From Verrucomicrobiaceae bacterium (GTDB lineage: Bacteria; Verrucomicrobiota; Verrucomicrobiia; Verrucomicrobiales; Verrucomicrobiaceae), in NCBI GenBank assembly GCA_947463285.1, contig CANHTV010000067.1, positions 1-12,239 of the forward strand: a stretch of DNA of 12,239 bases, written 5' to 3'. Of the stretch, positions 5,959 through 12,239 are shown piece by piece. The notes beneath the pieces were generated by a model, which searched no databases, had not been told where the DNA came from, and saw only the letters and a program-made list of their open reading frames with translations. Positions within the stretch are counted from its first letter, which is position 1, and every line of letters begins with the position of its first letter. The translations under genes and the position numbers were made by a program.

Positions 5959-6930
5959 TTATTTCAGGATGATCTGAGTCTTCGGTAGGGCTTTTTTCAA
6001 TTCGGCGGCTCCAGCGGCGCTGACTTTCGTTTGATAGAGTGTCACCTGTTTCAGGCTTTTCACTGAGGCGAGATGTTTGATGCCCGCATCTGTGATTTCT
6101 GTACCAAACAAATTCAGTGTTTGTAGTTTTTTCAGCTCCGACAGTGATTTGAGTCCCGCATCGGTGACTTTGGTTTGGCGCAGGTCTAGTAGCACCAATC
6201 TATCCATCTCGGCCACGGTGATCAGGGCTGCGTCGGTGATGATGGTTCTTCCGAGGTCTAGCTGGGCGATGTGCGTTTTCAAAGGTAGTAAAACCTTGAT
6301 CTTCTCATCATCACACTTGGAGACACCAGTGAGGAAATCTGCACGGAGCAAAGCGCTGTCAGGCTTCAACTGAAAAACCTGGGCTCCGTTTTCACGCGCC
6401 TTACTGAGTTCTGCCTCAGCGGCTGGTTTGAGGTCTTTAGCTAGGGCCGCATAGAAAAGGTCATGTTCACGAGGCGCGGCGACTTTTGCGGCAGGAGCGA
6501 GGGCTTCAGCGGGAGCGCCTTCCATGTTACCTTTCCATCCTCCAAAATCAGCTCCGGTTTCGATCCATTCCTTGAGGAGTTTGATCTCCTCTGTGGTCAT
6601 GGCGTCACCTTTGGGGGGCATGAACATGTCGTCATCCTTAGGCAGATTAACCACCTCATACATGTAGCTTTTGGCAAGGTTTCCAGGCACCAAGGCTGGA
6701 CCATTTTCCGAGCCTTTGAGCATGGCCCAGGCCGCATCAAGGCGGAGATCGCCTTTGGGATTTTTCTTTTTTCCATCTACCACGGACGGTGCGCTATGGC
6801 AGTCTAGGCACTTGTTTTGTAAGACGGGCAGAATTTGTTTTTCGAAGTTTACTGCCGCCTGAACGGACGTGCTCAGCAGGCTGAATGAAAGGAGGACAAA
6901 AGGAAGGTAAGGATTCACTGAAATGCGCAT
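5959..6930 (-). CDS. Exported c-type cytochrome domain protein with C-terminal leucine-rich repeats
   Basis: The 323-residue product has a signal peptide, with likely cleavage after VQA (23-25). Next is a planctomycete/verrucomicrobial-type cytochrome c domain (about 28-130): FEKQILPVLQNKCLDCH with heme motif CLDCH at 41-45, a DLRLD block (61-65), LVPGNLAKSYMYEVV (80-94) and MFMPPKGDAM (102-111), which probably supplies the axial methionine. An Ala/Pro-rich linker (about 138-155) leads to a helical segment and then four or so leucine-rich repeats (about 215-323) with the recurring pattern TKVTDAGLKSLSELKKLQTL. This fusion is common in Planctomycetota and Verrucomicrobiota, usually periplasmic, with unknown partner and substrate. 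It is divergent from glgC and has no Shine-Dalgarno. The domain call is firm; the physiological role is unknown. Confidence 0.92.
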   Translation of the reverse strand: MRISVNPYLPFVLLSFSLLSTSVQAAVNFEKQILPVLQNKCLDCHSAPSVVDGKKKNPKGDLRLDAAWAMLKGSENGPALVPGNLAKSYMYEVVNLPKDDDMFMPPKGDAMTTEEIKLLKEWIETGADFGGWKGNMEGAPAEALAPAAKVAAPREHDLFYAALAKDLKPAAEAELSKARENGAQVFQLKPDSALLRADFLTGVSKCDDEKIKVLLPLKTHIAQLDLGRTIITDAALITVAEMDRLVLLDLRQTKVTDAGLKSLSELKKLQTLNLFGTEITDAGIKHLASVKSLKQVTLYQTKVSAAGAAELKKALPKTQIILK

Positions 6931-6989
6931 AGCAGGGTGTTTGTGATGGGGGGATGGTCAGGGCAGGAAACGGCGACTTTCATGCATCC

Positions 6990-7004
6990 AGCGTTGGAAA
7001 CGCT
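6990..7004. promoter_or_regulatory. Short inverted repeat in the divergent glgC / cytochrome promoter region
   Basis: AGCGTT GGA AACGCT (6990-7004) is a perfect 6-bp inverted repeat with a 3-base centre, about midway between the two divergent start codons (6930 and 7053). Its size and symmetry fit a dimeric repressor operator, and the sequence faintly resembles LacI/GalR-family sites. No clear -35/-10 pair was identified here for either gene. Confidence 0.35.
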
Positions 7005-7052
7005 TGCCTATCCCCGATTTATCCGGGAAAACTCTGTCATCTCACCAGTCTC

Positions 7053-8351
7053 ATGCCAACTTCACTTGCCACAGATGCCGTCCTACGCCGTTCCACACTG
7101 GCCATTGTTATGGGCGGCGGTGCTGGCACGCGCTTATTCCCACTGACCAAAGATCGCGCTAAACCCGCTGTGCCATTGGCTGGTAAGTACCGCATCGTGG
7201 ACATCCCGATCAGCAATTGTATCAACTCGGGCGTTCGGCAGGTTTATGTGCTCACTCAGTATAATAGTGCTTCGCTGAATCGGCACATCTCTCGCACCTA
7301 TAAGTTCGATCAATTTACCCGTGGTTTCGTAGAGGTGCTGGCGGCTCAGCAGACGCCTGATGGTGAGCGTTGGTATCAGGGGACGGCGGATGCCGTGCGG
7401 CAAAATCTGCGTTACTTCACGGAGAACAACTACGACTACTATCTCATCCTAAGTGGTGATCAGCTCTATCGTATGGATTTCAGGGATGTGATGATGCAGC
7501 ACATCAAAACTAAGGCTGAGATCACCATCGCCACGCTTCCTGTGACGGCCAAAGATGCTAATGCTTTTGGCATCATGAAGACGGATGCCACCGGGCGTAT
7601 CAGTGAGTTTGTCGAGAAGCCGAAAGATCCGGCTGTGCTTGATGGATTGAGGATGCCAGAGGAGACGCTTAAAGAGATCGGTCTGGATACTTCAGTGCCA
7701 CGTTATCAGGCCAGCATGGGGATTTATGTTTTTAATCGTCAGGCGTTGATTGACAGTCTCGATAATGACCTCATGGACTTCGGCAAGAATATCATTCCTG
7801 GAGCACTGAAAAAATACAATGTTCACGCCTATAACTTCCAGGGGTATTGGGAGGACATCGGCACGATCCGTTCCTTCTTTGAGGCCAATCTCGACCTGTG
7901 CCGCCTCGTGCCTCAGTATGATTTCTTTGACTCAGTGGCCCCGATTTTCACTCACGCACGAATTTTGCCGGCCACCAAAATCAACGGTGCTCAAATTCGT
8001 GAAGGCTTGATCTCGGATGGTTGCATCATCACCGATGCTCATATCGAAACGGCAGTCATCGGTGTCCGTGCCATCATCGAAACCGGCACGACACTGCGCG
8101 AGGTGATCATTATGGGCGCTGATTATTATGCGGGTGCCGCTGGCACTGACCCAAATAAACCTGCTCCGGGCATTGGCAGAAACTGCCGGATCGAGCGCAC
8201 CATTATCGATAAAAATGTCCACGTCGGTGACAACGTTGTCATCACGCCTGATGGCAAGCCTGAGAATATGGACAGTGAGCTTTTTCATATTCGAGACGGC
8301 ATTGTGGTGATTCCCAAAGATACCGTGATTCCCTCAGGTACGTGGATCTAA
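7053..8351 (+). CDS. glgC: Glucose-1-phosphate adenylyltransferase (ADP-glucose pyrophosphorylase)
   Basis: Family role: makes ADP-glucose from ATP and glucose-1-phosphate, the committed and usually allosterically regulated step of bacterial glycogen synthesis. From the ATG at 7053 the product has 432 residues, the normal length. The nucleotidyltransferase signature is MGGGAGTRLFPLTKDRAKPA (20-39), followed by YRIVDIPISNCINSG (46-60), the catalytic aspartate in LSGDQLYRMD (133-142, D136), FGIMKTD (172-178), the sugar-phosphate lysine in FVEKP (186-190), SMGIYVF (221-227) and YWEDIGTIRSFFEANLDL (265-282). A left-handed beta-helix C terminus ends in GIVVIPKDTVIPSGTWI, resembling the cyanobacterial/plant type. 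The frame is open upstream to 6954, but those 33 residues are not family-like and would nearly abut the divergent gene. No Shine-Dalgarno precedes 7053. glgP of the same pathway lies at the left edge. Confidence 0.96.
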   Translation: MPTSLATDAVLRRSTLAIVMGGGAGTRLFPLTKDRAKPAVPLAGKYRIVDIPISNCINSGVRQVYVLTQYNSASLNRHISRTYKFDQFTRGFVEVLAAQQTPDGERWYQGTADAVRQNLRYFTENNYDYYLILSGDQLYRMDFRDVMMQHIKTKAEITIATLPVTAKDANAFGIMKTDATGRISEFVEKPKDPAVLDGLRMPEETLKEIGLDTSVPRYQASMGIYVFNRQALIDSLDNDLMDFGKNIIPGALKKYNVHAYNFQGYWEDIGTIRSFFEANLDLCRLVPQYDFFDSVAPIFTHARILPATKINGAQIREGLISDGCIITDAHIETAVIGVRAIIETGTTLREVIIMGADYYAGAAGTDPNKPAPGIGRNCRIERTIIDKNVHVGDNVVITPDGKPENMDSELFHIRDGIVVIPKDTVIPSGTWI

Positions 8352-8364
8352 GGATCAAAGAAAA

Positions 8365-8425
8365 ACCTCATATCAGTCTGCTGCTTTAGACAAAGCTGGC
8401 CTGACTAAAATGAGGTCTTCGTTTT
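8365..8425. terminator. Nested hairpin, probable bidirectional terminator between glgC and thrS
   Basis: The outer stem is ACCTCAT / ATGAGGT (8365-8371 and 8410-8416). Inside it are AGTC / GACT (8375-8378, 8403-8406) and GCTTT / AAAGC (8383-8387, 8392-8396) around an AGAC tetraloop. The plus strand continues CTTCGTTTT and the minus strand continues GGTTTTTCTTTG, so each convergent gene would have a T-rich tail after the stem. It lies 13 bases after the glgC stop and 21 bases after the thrS stop. Confidence 0.75.
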
Positions 8426-8437
8426 GACTGTATACTT

Positions 8438-10396
8438 TTACAGGCGGCGTTCCCGCACCTCGGAGGTGACTTCGCTGAGGAAGTCCGCGATGGGTTTAAC
8501 GCCCAGATCACCGCGCTTGGCATGACGCACGGCCACGCCACCAGCAGCAGCTTCTTTTTCACCGAGGACGAGCATGTACGGCACCTTGTCGAGCTGCGCG
8601 TTACGGATCTTGGCACCGATTTTATCAGCGTCGTTATTCAGCGTCACGCGCAGACCAGCGGCTTTGAGTTGAGCAAAGGTGTCATCCGCGAAAGCGTCCA
8701 CCTTTTCACTGATGGTAAGGATGCGAACCTGTTCGGGGGCGAGCCATGTCGGGAAATGACCCGCAAAGTGCTCGATGAGCACGCCCGTAAAACGCTCCAT
8801 GCTGCCGAATGGTGCACGATGGATCATCACGGGGCGATGCGGTTTGTTGTCCGCTCCTGTGTAACTTAGGTCAAAGCGGATCGGCAGCTGGTAGTCCACC
8901 TGCACGGTGCCAAGTTGCCATTCACGTCCAATGACGTCTTTGATCACGAAGTCGATCTTAGGACCGTAGAAAGCGGCTTCACCGGGCTCTTCGGTAAATG
9001 GCACGCCGAGTGTTTTCGCAGCTTCGCGGCAGGCGGTTTCAGCGCGATCCCATTGCTCAGGATTGCCGGCATATTTTCCACTATCAGGATCACGCAGACC
9101 GACGCGCACGCGGTAATCAGACATGCCGAGGGTGTTGAGCACGATTTTCACCAGCGACAGACAGCCCAGTACTTCAGCGGCGACTTGATCTTCGGTGCAG
9201 AAAAGGTGTGCATCGTCCTGGGTGAAACCACGGACACGGGTCAGGCCATTCAGTTCACCGCTCTGCTCCCAGCGATACACAGTGCCAAACTCGGCAAGGC
9301 GCACTGGTAGGTCGCGATAGCTGCGCGGCTGACTGGCGAAGATCTTGATGTGATGCGGGCAGTTCATTGGCTTCAACAAGAAGCCGTCGAGTAGCTTCTC
9401 TGCGTCCATGATGCGATCCTGACCGATGACTTCACGCCCGGTGCGTTCATTGATTTGATTGGCAAACTGGGATGAAACAGCATCCAGCCGGGAAGTCATT
9501 TCCGCACAACCGCAGCCTTCATGAGCGATCTGCTCCAGCGCATCAGGCTCGACGATGGCAGGGAACTGCGCGTCTTTGTAGTATGGGAAGTGGCCGCTGG
9601 TCTTGTAGAGCGCCAGCTTGCCGATGTGCGGGGTGAAAACCTGACTGTATCCCTGTTTGCGCAGTTCTTCGCTGATGAAGTTTTGCAGTTCCTGGCGCAG
9701 GACAGCACCGTTTGGAGTCCAGAGGATGAGGCCTTGGCCGACGTCTTCGTCGATGTGGAACAGGCGCATCTCTTTGCCCAGCTTGCGGTGGTCGCGCTTC
9801 TTGGCTTCTTCGAGGCGGACGAAGTAAGCTTCCAGCTCCTCCTTGCTCTCAAAAGCTGTGCCATAAAGGCGTTGCAGCTGGGGCTTGGTTTCATCGCCCA
9901 TGTAAAAAGAGGAAGACACCGAGGTGAGCTTTACGTTCTTGCACTTGCCACTGTAGCCGACATGAGGGCCGGCGCAGAGGTCGATGAAATCGCCGTTTTT
10001 AAAGCAGGAAATCTGCTCGCCGTCCGGGATTTTGTCGATGAGGTCCAGCTTGAAGACGCTGGGATTCCCTGGTCGTTCGGTGAGACCTCCGAGGCGACCG
10101 CTTTCCGCCATGGTTTTGGCTTCTTCACGGCTGATGCCGATCCATTCAAACTTTTGGTTTTCCTTGGAGATTTTTTTCATCTCGGCCTCGATCTTCTCGA
10201 AATCATCCGGCGTGATGCGGTGCTTCATCTGGAAGTCGTAGTAAAAACCGTTCTCAATCGGTGGGCCGTAGGCAAACTGGGCATCAGGCCAGATGCGCAG
10301 AATGGCCGTGGCCATGATGTGGGCACAGGAGTGGCGCAGGCGCTCGATGTCTGACATCTGGGCGCGTTGTTCGAGAGTCTTGCGTTCGGTGGACAT
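8438..10396 (-). CDS. thrS: Threonine--tRNA ligase lacking the TGS domain
   Basis: Family role: class II synthetase charging tRNA-Thr, with an editing domain that clears Ser-tRNA-Thr. From the ATG at 10396 the product has 652 residues. The N-terminal TGS domain of E. coli ThrS is absent; the protein starts almost at once with the editing (SAD) domain, with HSCAH (22-26) and CAGPH (141-145) intact. The catalytic core follows: GHFPYYKDAQF (268-278), zinc ligands C346 (MNCPHH), H397 (FTQDDAH) and H526 (MIHRAPF), motif 2 YRWEQSGELNGLTRVRGF (374-391) and motif 3 GSMERFTGVL (531-540). The anticodon-binding domain runs from about 550 to the end. About 52 extra residues containing HEGCGC lie between 279 and 340. 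A start at 10459 would add 21 unconserved residues; neither start has a Shine-Dalgarno. Family identity is certain, the start less so. Confidence 0.96.
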   Translation of the reverse strand: MSTERKTLEQRAQMSDIERLRHSCAHIMATAILRIWPDAQFAYGPPIENGFYYDFQMKHRITPDDFEKIEAEMKKISKENQKFEWIGISREEAKTMAESGRLGGLTERPGNPSVFKLDLIDKIPDGEQISCFKNGDFIDLCAGPHVGYSGKCKNVKLTSVSSSFYMGDETKPQLQRLYGTAFESKEELEAYFVRLEEAKKRDHRKLGKEMRLFHIDEDVGQGLILWTPNGAVLRQELQNFISEELRKQGYSQVFTPHIGKLALYKTSGHFPYYKDAQFPAIVEPDALEQIAHEGCGCAEMTSRLDAVSSQFANQINERTGREVIGQDRIMDAEKLLDGFLLKPMNCPHHIKIFASQPRSYRDLPVRLAEFGTVYRWEQSGELNGLTRVRGFTQDDAHLFCTEDQVAAEVLGCLSLVKIVLNTLGMSDYRVRVGLRDPDSGKYAGNPEQWDRAETACREAAKTLGVPFTEEPGEAAFYGPKIDFVIKDVIGREWQLGTVQVDYQLPIRFDLSYTGADNKPHRPVMIHRAPFGSMERFTGVLIEHFAGHFPTWLAPEQVRILTISEKVDAFADDTFAQLKAAGLRVTLNNDADKIGAKIRNAQLDKVPYMLVLGEKEAAAGGVAVRHAKRGDLGVKPIADFLSEVTSEVRERRL

Positions 10397-10505
10397 AAAA
10401 GGGGGCGCATTCTGGCGCAGGATGCGAAGAGAGCAAGGCTCAGCCCGCATTTCTAACATCCTACGATGAAGCGCTAAACGGTTGATCTAAGAGCACCAAG
10501 CCAGA

Positions 10506-10523
10506 AGAGATCCCGACATCTCT
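10506..10523 (-). terminator. Weak hairpin at the end of the M60-like peptidase gene
   Basis: AGAGAT / ATCTCT (10506-10511 and 10518-10523) form a 6-bp stem with a 6-base loop that overlaps the last base of the stop codon. The following minus-strand sequence (TCTGGCTTGG) is not T-rich. It could be a weak or Rho-assisted terminator, or chance. Confidence 0.2.
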
Positions 10524-12239
10524 CACAATCCCTTTGGCATCCAGGGCTCCAGCTGACTTACGGCTTGTTTGGCCGAGTCACTGACGGGAATGCCCCAGAA
10601 GTCAAAAAAGGGACCGAGGTTCTTCTGAGTGATCTTGGAGTAGCGAATGAGGAATTGATCCCGCGCTTCGTCGTTGTTTTTCGGCGCTGGGCCTTGGCTG
10701 TCATCGGCAAAACTGTGCAGGTAGCTCTGCCAGCTTTCCCAGCCAAAGCTCTGCACGAGCTGAATGTAGGTCGTCAGAGCGAGGAAGGGGTCGCTCTTCC
10801 AGGCCTGCCATTTGTCGGAGGCACGTTTGATTTTTTGGATGTTTTCCTTCCGAGCCTCTTCAGTGATGGCTGGGTGGCCGATCAGCCAGTCTTTTTTCAG
10901 TACGGCGTCATAGCAATACATGCCGATGACGTTGTTCGTGACCTCGCCCGTGCCGTCGAAGGTAAAGGTTGGCCGCTGGTGGTTATGGCCGATCTCATGG
11001 TAAAAGCCCCAGCCTGGGAATTTCAGCCGCCCGAAGGTGGTCATCTCTGGCGCGGCGCTGGTGGGGATCATGATGGGATAGCCGCTGTGCATGTAGCCCG
11101 CGCTGATCTGGACATCTGCCACGATGCGCTCCGGGCGACGGCGCTCAGCGGTTTGATTGCTGACGTCATCCTGCGCAGTGACCACTTTTTGCCAGAATCC
11201 CATCAGCTCCGTGGGGTTGTTGATGGCCCTGGCGACGGCGGTAGGGCAGGTGATGATGAGATTCTCGCTGGCCAGCTCGGCCCATGGCGCGGGGCGTTCA
11301 CGGATCTCACTGTTCCATTTGGCGTCGTCATCTTGGCCGAGCACGAAAAGCGGTGCTGGGATGCCGTTCTTCACGGTCACTGAGAAAGCAGCTCCGGCAG
11401 CATTGCGACGGGGCACTTCGATGTAAATGAGACCACCAAAAGCGCTGACGATCTTGGTTTCAGCTGAGGTGATGGGCACGGATTTCGTGATGTCAGGCGC
11501 ACGCATCCAGGAGTCCAGATGATACAGCGTGTCACTGTGGCAGCCGATGCGCACGGCGTAGCCTTGATTGCTGATGTTTTCCGGCACTGTCACGGTGACG
11601 ACCTCCCCAGCTGCGGCGTACAGGCCGGTGCTCGTCCAGTCGGGTATGCTCGGTTTGATGGCTATTTCACGTGTCACACGTGCGGCATCTGCCGGTGCCT
11701 TGCCTGGAAAGACCTCATGGGCAGGATGTGCCTGCGTTGTTTCGCCACCCGTGAGGCGCAGCATCCGTGTCTCCATACCCAGGCGCAGACGTGCAGCATT
11801 GTCCTTGGCTGCTGTGAGCGGGGTCTGGGCGGTTGGGATCATCGTCTCAGTCGAGGAGTTTCCCAGCGCAGCCACCACGGCATCACGCAGGCTGCTGCGC
11901 TCCGGAGGTTGTGCGGCTAGGGCGATCTGGATGGCATTGGTTGCCTGCTTGATGGCCTCAGGGGCTAGAGCAGGGCCGCCTTCGCGCTGTTTTTTAATAC
12001 TGCTGATGGCTGTAGCGGCATTCACCATGGCGGGCAGCTCCTGGCGTGCCTCGAAGCTACGCACTTGGTCAAACGCGCTCATGTCCGTGATGGCGACCCC
12101 TGCGCTCATCAGCGCCAGATTCACCCCATGGGCCAGGGCCAGTTCCTTGCCGCCGCTGGTTTGGCTGAAAGCCCAGCCCGTCATGCCTGCGATGACACCG
12201 CCACCGCCTTTGACGTACTCTGTGATGGCGGCTCCCTCC
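10523..12239 (-). CDS. M60-like (enhancin/SslE-type) zinc metalloprotease, 5' end cut by right window edge
   Basis: Family role: M60-like peptidases are gluzincins, many of which attack mucin-type glycoproteins. The last 571 residues are visible; the frame stays open to the window edge. Numbering from the first visible complete codon, the fragment starts EGAAITEYVKGGGGVIAG followed by MTGWAFSQ, which looks like the end of a glutamine-amidotransferase-like domain often found before M60 modules. An alpha-helical linker follows (about 55-165), then an M60 N-terminal beta domain (about 200-300, with TGLYAAAGEVVTVTVP and GGLIYIEVP). The catalytic domain carries FYHEIGHNHQ with H414, E415 and H418, and the third ligand E432 in GTGEVTNN. 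A tryptophan-rich C-terminal helical part contains GWESWQSYLHSF. The N terminus and any signal peptide lie outside the window. The substrate is unknown. It runs toward thrS, 126 bases away. Confidence 0.88.
   Translation of the reverse strand, partial: EGAAITEYVKGGGGVIAGMTGWAFSQTSGGKELALAHGVNLALMSAGVAITDMSAFDQVRSFEARQELPAMVNAATAISSIKKQREGGPALAPEAIKQATNAIQIALAAQPPERSSLRDAVVAALGNSSTETMIPTAQTPLTAAKDNAARLRLGMETRMLRLTGGETTQAHPAHEVFPGKAPADAARVTREIAIKPSIPDWTSTGLYAAAGEVVTVTVPENISNQGYAVRIGCHSDTLYHLDSWMRAPDITKSVPITSAETKIVSAFGGLIYIEVPRRNAAGAAFSVTVKNGIPAPLFVLGQDDDAKWNSEIRERPAPWAELASENLIITCPTAVARAINNPTELMGFWQKVVTAQDDVSNQTAERRRPERIVADVQISAGYMHSGYPIMIPTSAAPEMTTFGRLKFPGWGFYHEIGHNHQRPTFTFDGTGEVTNNVIGMYCYDAVLKKDWLIGHPAITEEARKENIQKIKRASDKWQAWKSDPFLALTTYIQLVQSFGWESWQSYLHSFADDSQGPAPKNNDEARDQFLIRYSKITQKNLGPFFDFWGIPVSDSAKQAVSQLEPWMPKGL

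Noticed and set aside
6954..7052. Extended N terminus of GlgC starting at 6954
   Set aside because: The 33 extra residues do not look like GlgC, the start would leave only 23 bases to the divergent gene, and the segment includes the inverted repeat; the ATG at 7053 gives the standard length.
9521..10354. Plus-strand open frame of 277 codons antisense to thrS
   Set aside because: It lies entirely inside thrS on the opposite strand. The translation has no family resemblance, and such long shadows are expected from the codon bias here.
10397..10522. Possible T-box or threonine attenuator leader for thrS
   Set aside because: Only short, weak inverted repeats (for example CGCAT/ATGCG at 10406-10426) are visible, with no T-box motif, no Thr-rich leader peptide and no terminator hairpin.
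10565..11383. Plus-strand open frame of 272 codons antisense to the M60-like peptidase
   Set aside because: It is a shadow of a clearly coding minus-strand gene with an intact HEIGH motif; no signals of its own were seen.

Overview
This window looks like an ordinary chromosomal stretch from a Verrucomicrobiota bacterium, most like the Prosthecobacter/Verrucomicrobium group. That placement is inferred from gene content and protein style. The clues are a planctomycete/verrucomicrobial-type cytochrome c domain fused to leucine-rich repeats, an M60-type metalloprotease, Gram-negative outer-membrane assembly genes (BamD-like and LptE), and start codons that mostly lack Shine-Dalgarno sequences. 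Nine protein-coding genes are recognised, two of them cut by the window ends. Eight are on the minus strand and one, glgC, is on the plus strand. No tRNA, rRNA, insertion sequence, prophage or CRISPR array was seen, and no gene-free stretch exceeds 300 bases.

Right to left along the minus strand, the first gene is a partial M60-like peptidase (10523 to the right edge). It is followed by thrS (8438-10396), which lacks the TGS domain and carries an insertion in the catalytic core. thrS converges with glgC (7053-8351, plus strand) on a nested hairpin that probably terminates transcription from both sides. glgC is divergent from a cytochrome c/LRR protein (5959-6930). The 122-base space between them holds a short inverted repeat that could be an operator.

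Next come a coiled-coil/zinc-ribbon protein (5115-5819) and sucC (3787-4968). sucC appears to have its own promoter and a strong intrinsic terminator, and sucD does not follow it. The last block reads as an operon: a BamD-like TPR protein (2270-3613), lptE (1723-2229), rsmI (887-1729) and glgP (1-839, partial). lptE and rsmI overlap by 7 bases. The block couples envelope assembly, 16S rRNA methylation and glycogen breakdown. glgC (glycogen synthesis) and glgP (glycogen breakdown) lie within about 6 kb but in separate transcription units.

No new multi-gene system is evident. The observations most worth following up are non-coding: a nested inverted repeat (3651-3719) abutting the promoter of the TPR operon, a repeated TTGACG box exactly 32 bases upstream of two start codons (suggesting near-leaderless mRNAs), and a tiny ORF upstream of sucC with the only strong Shine-Dalgarno-like sequence noticed near a candidate start. 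At protein level the ThrS insertion is the most distinctive feature.
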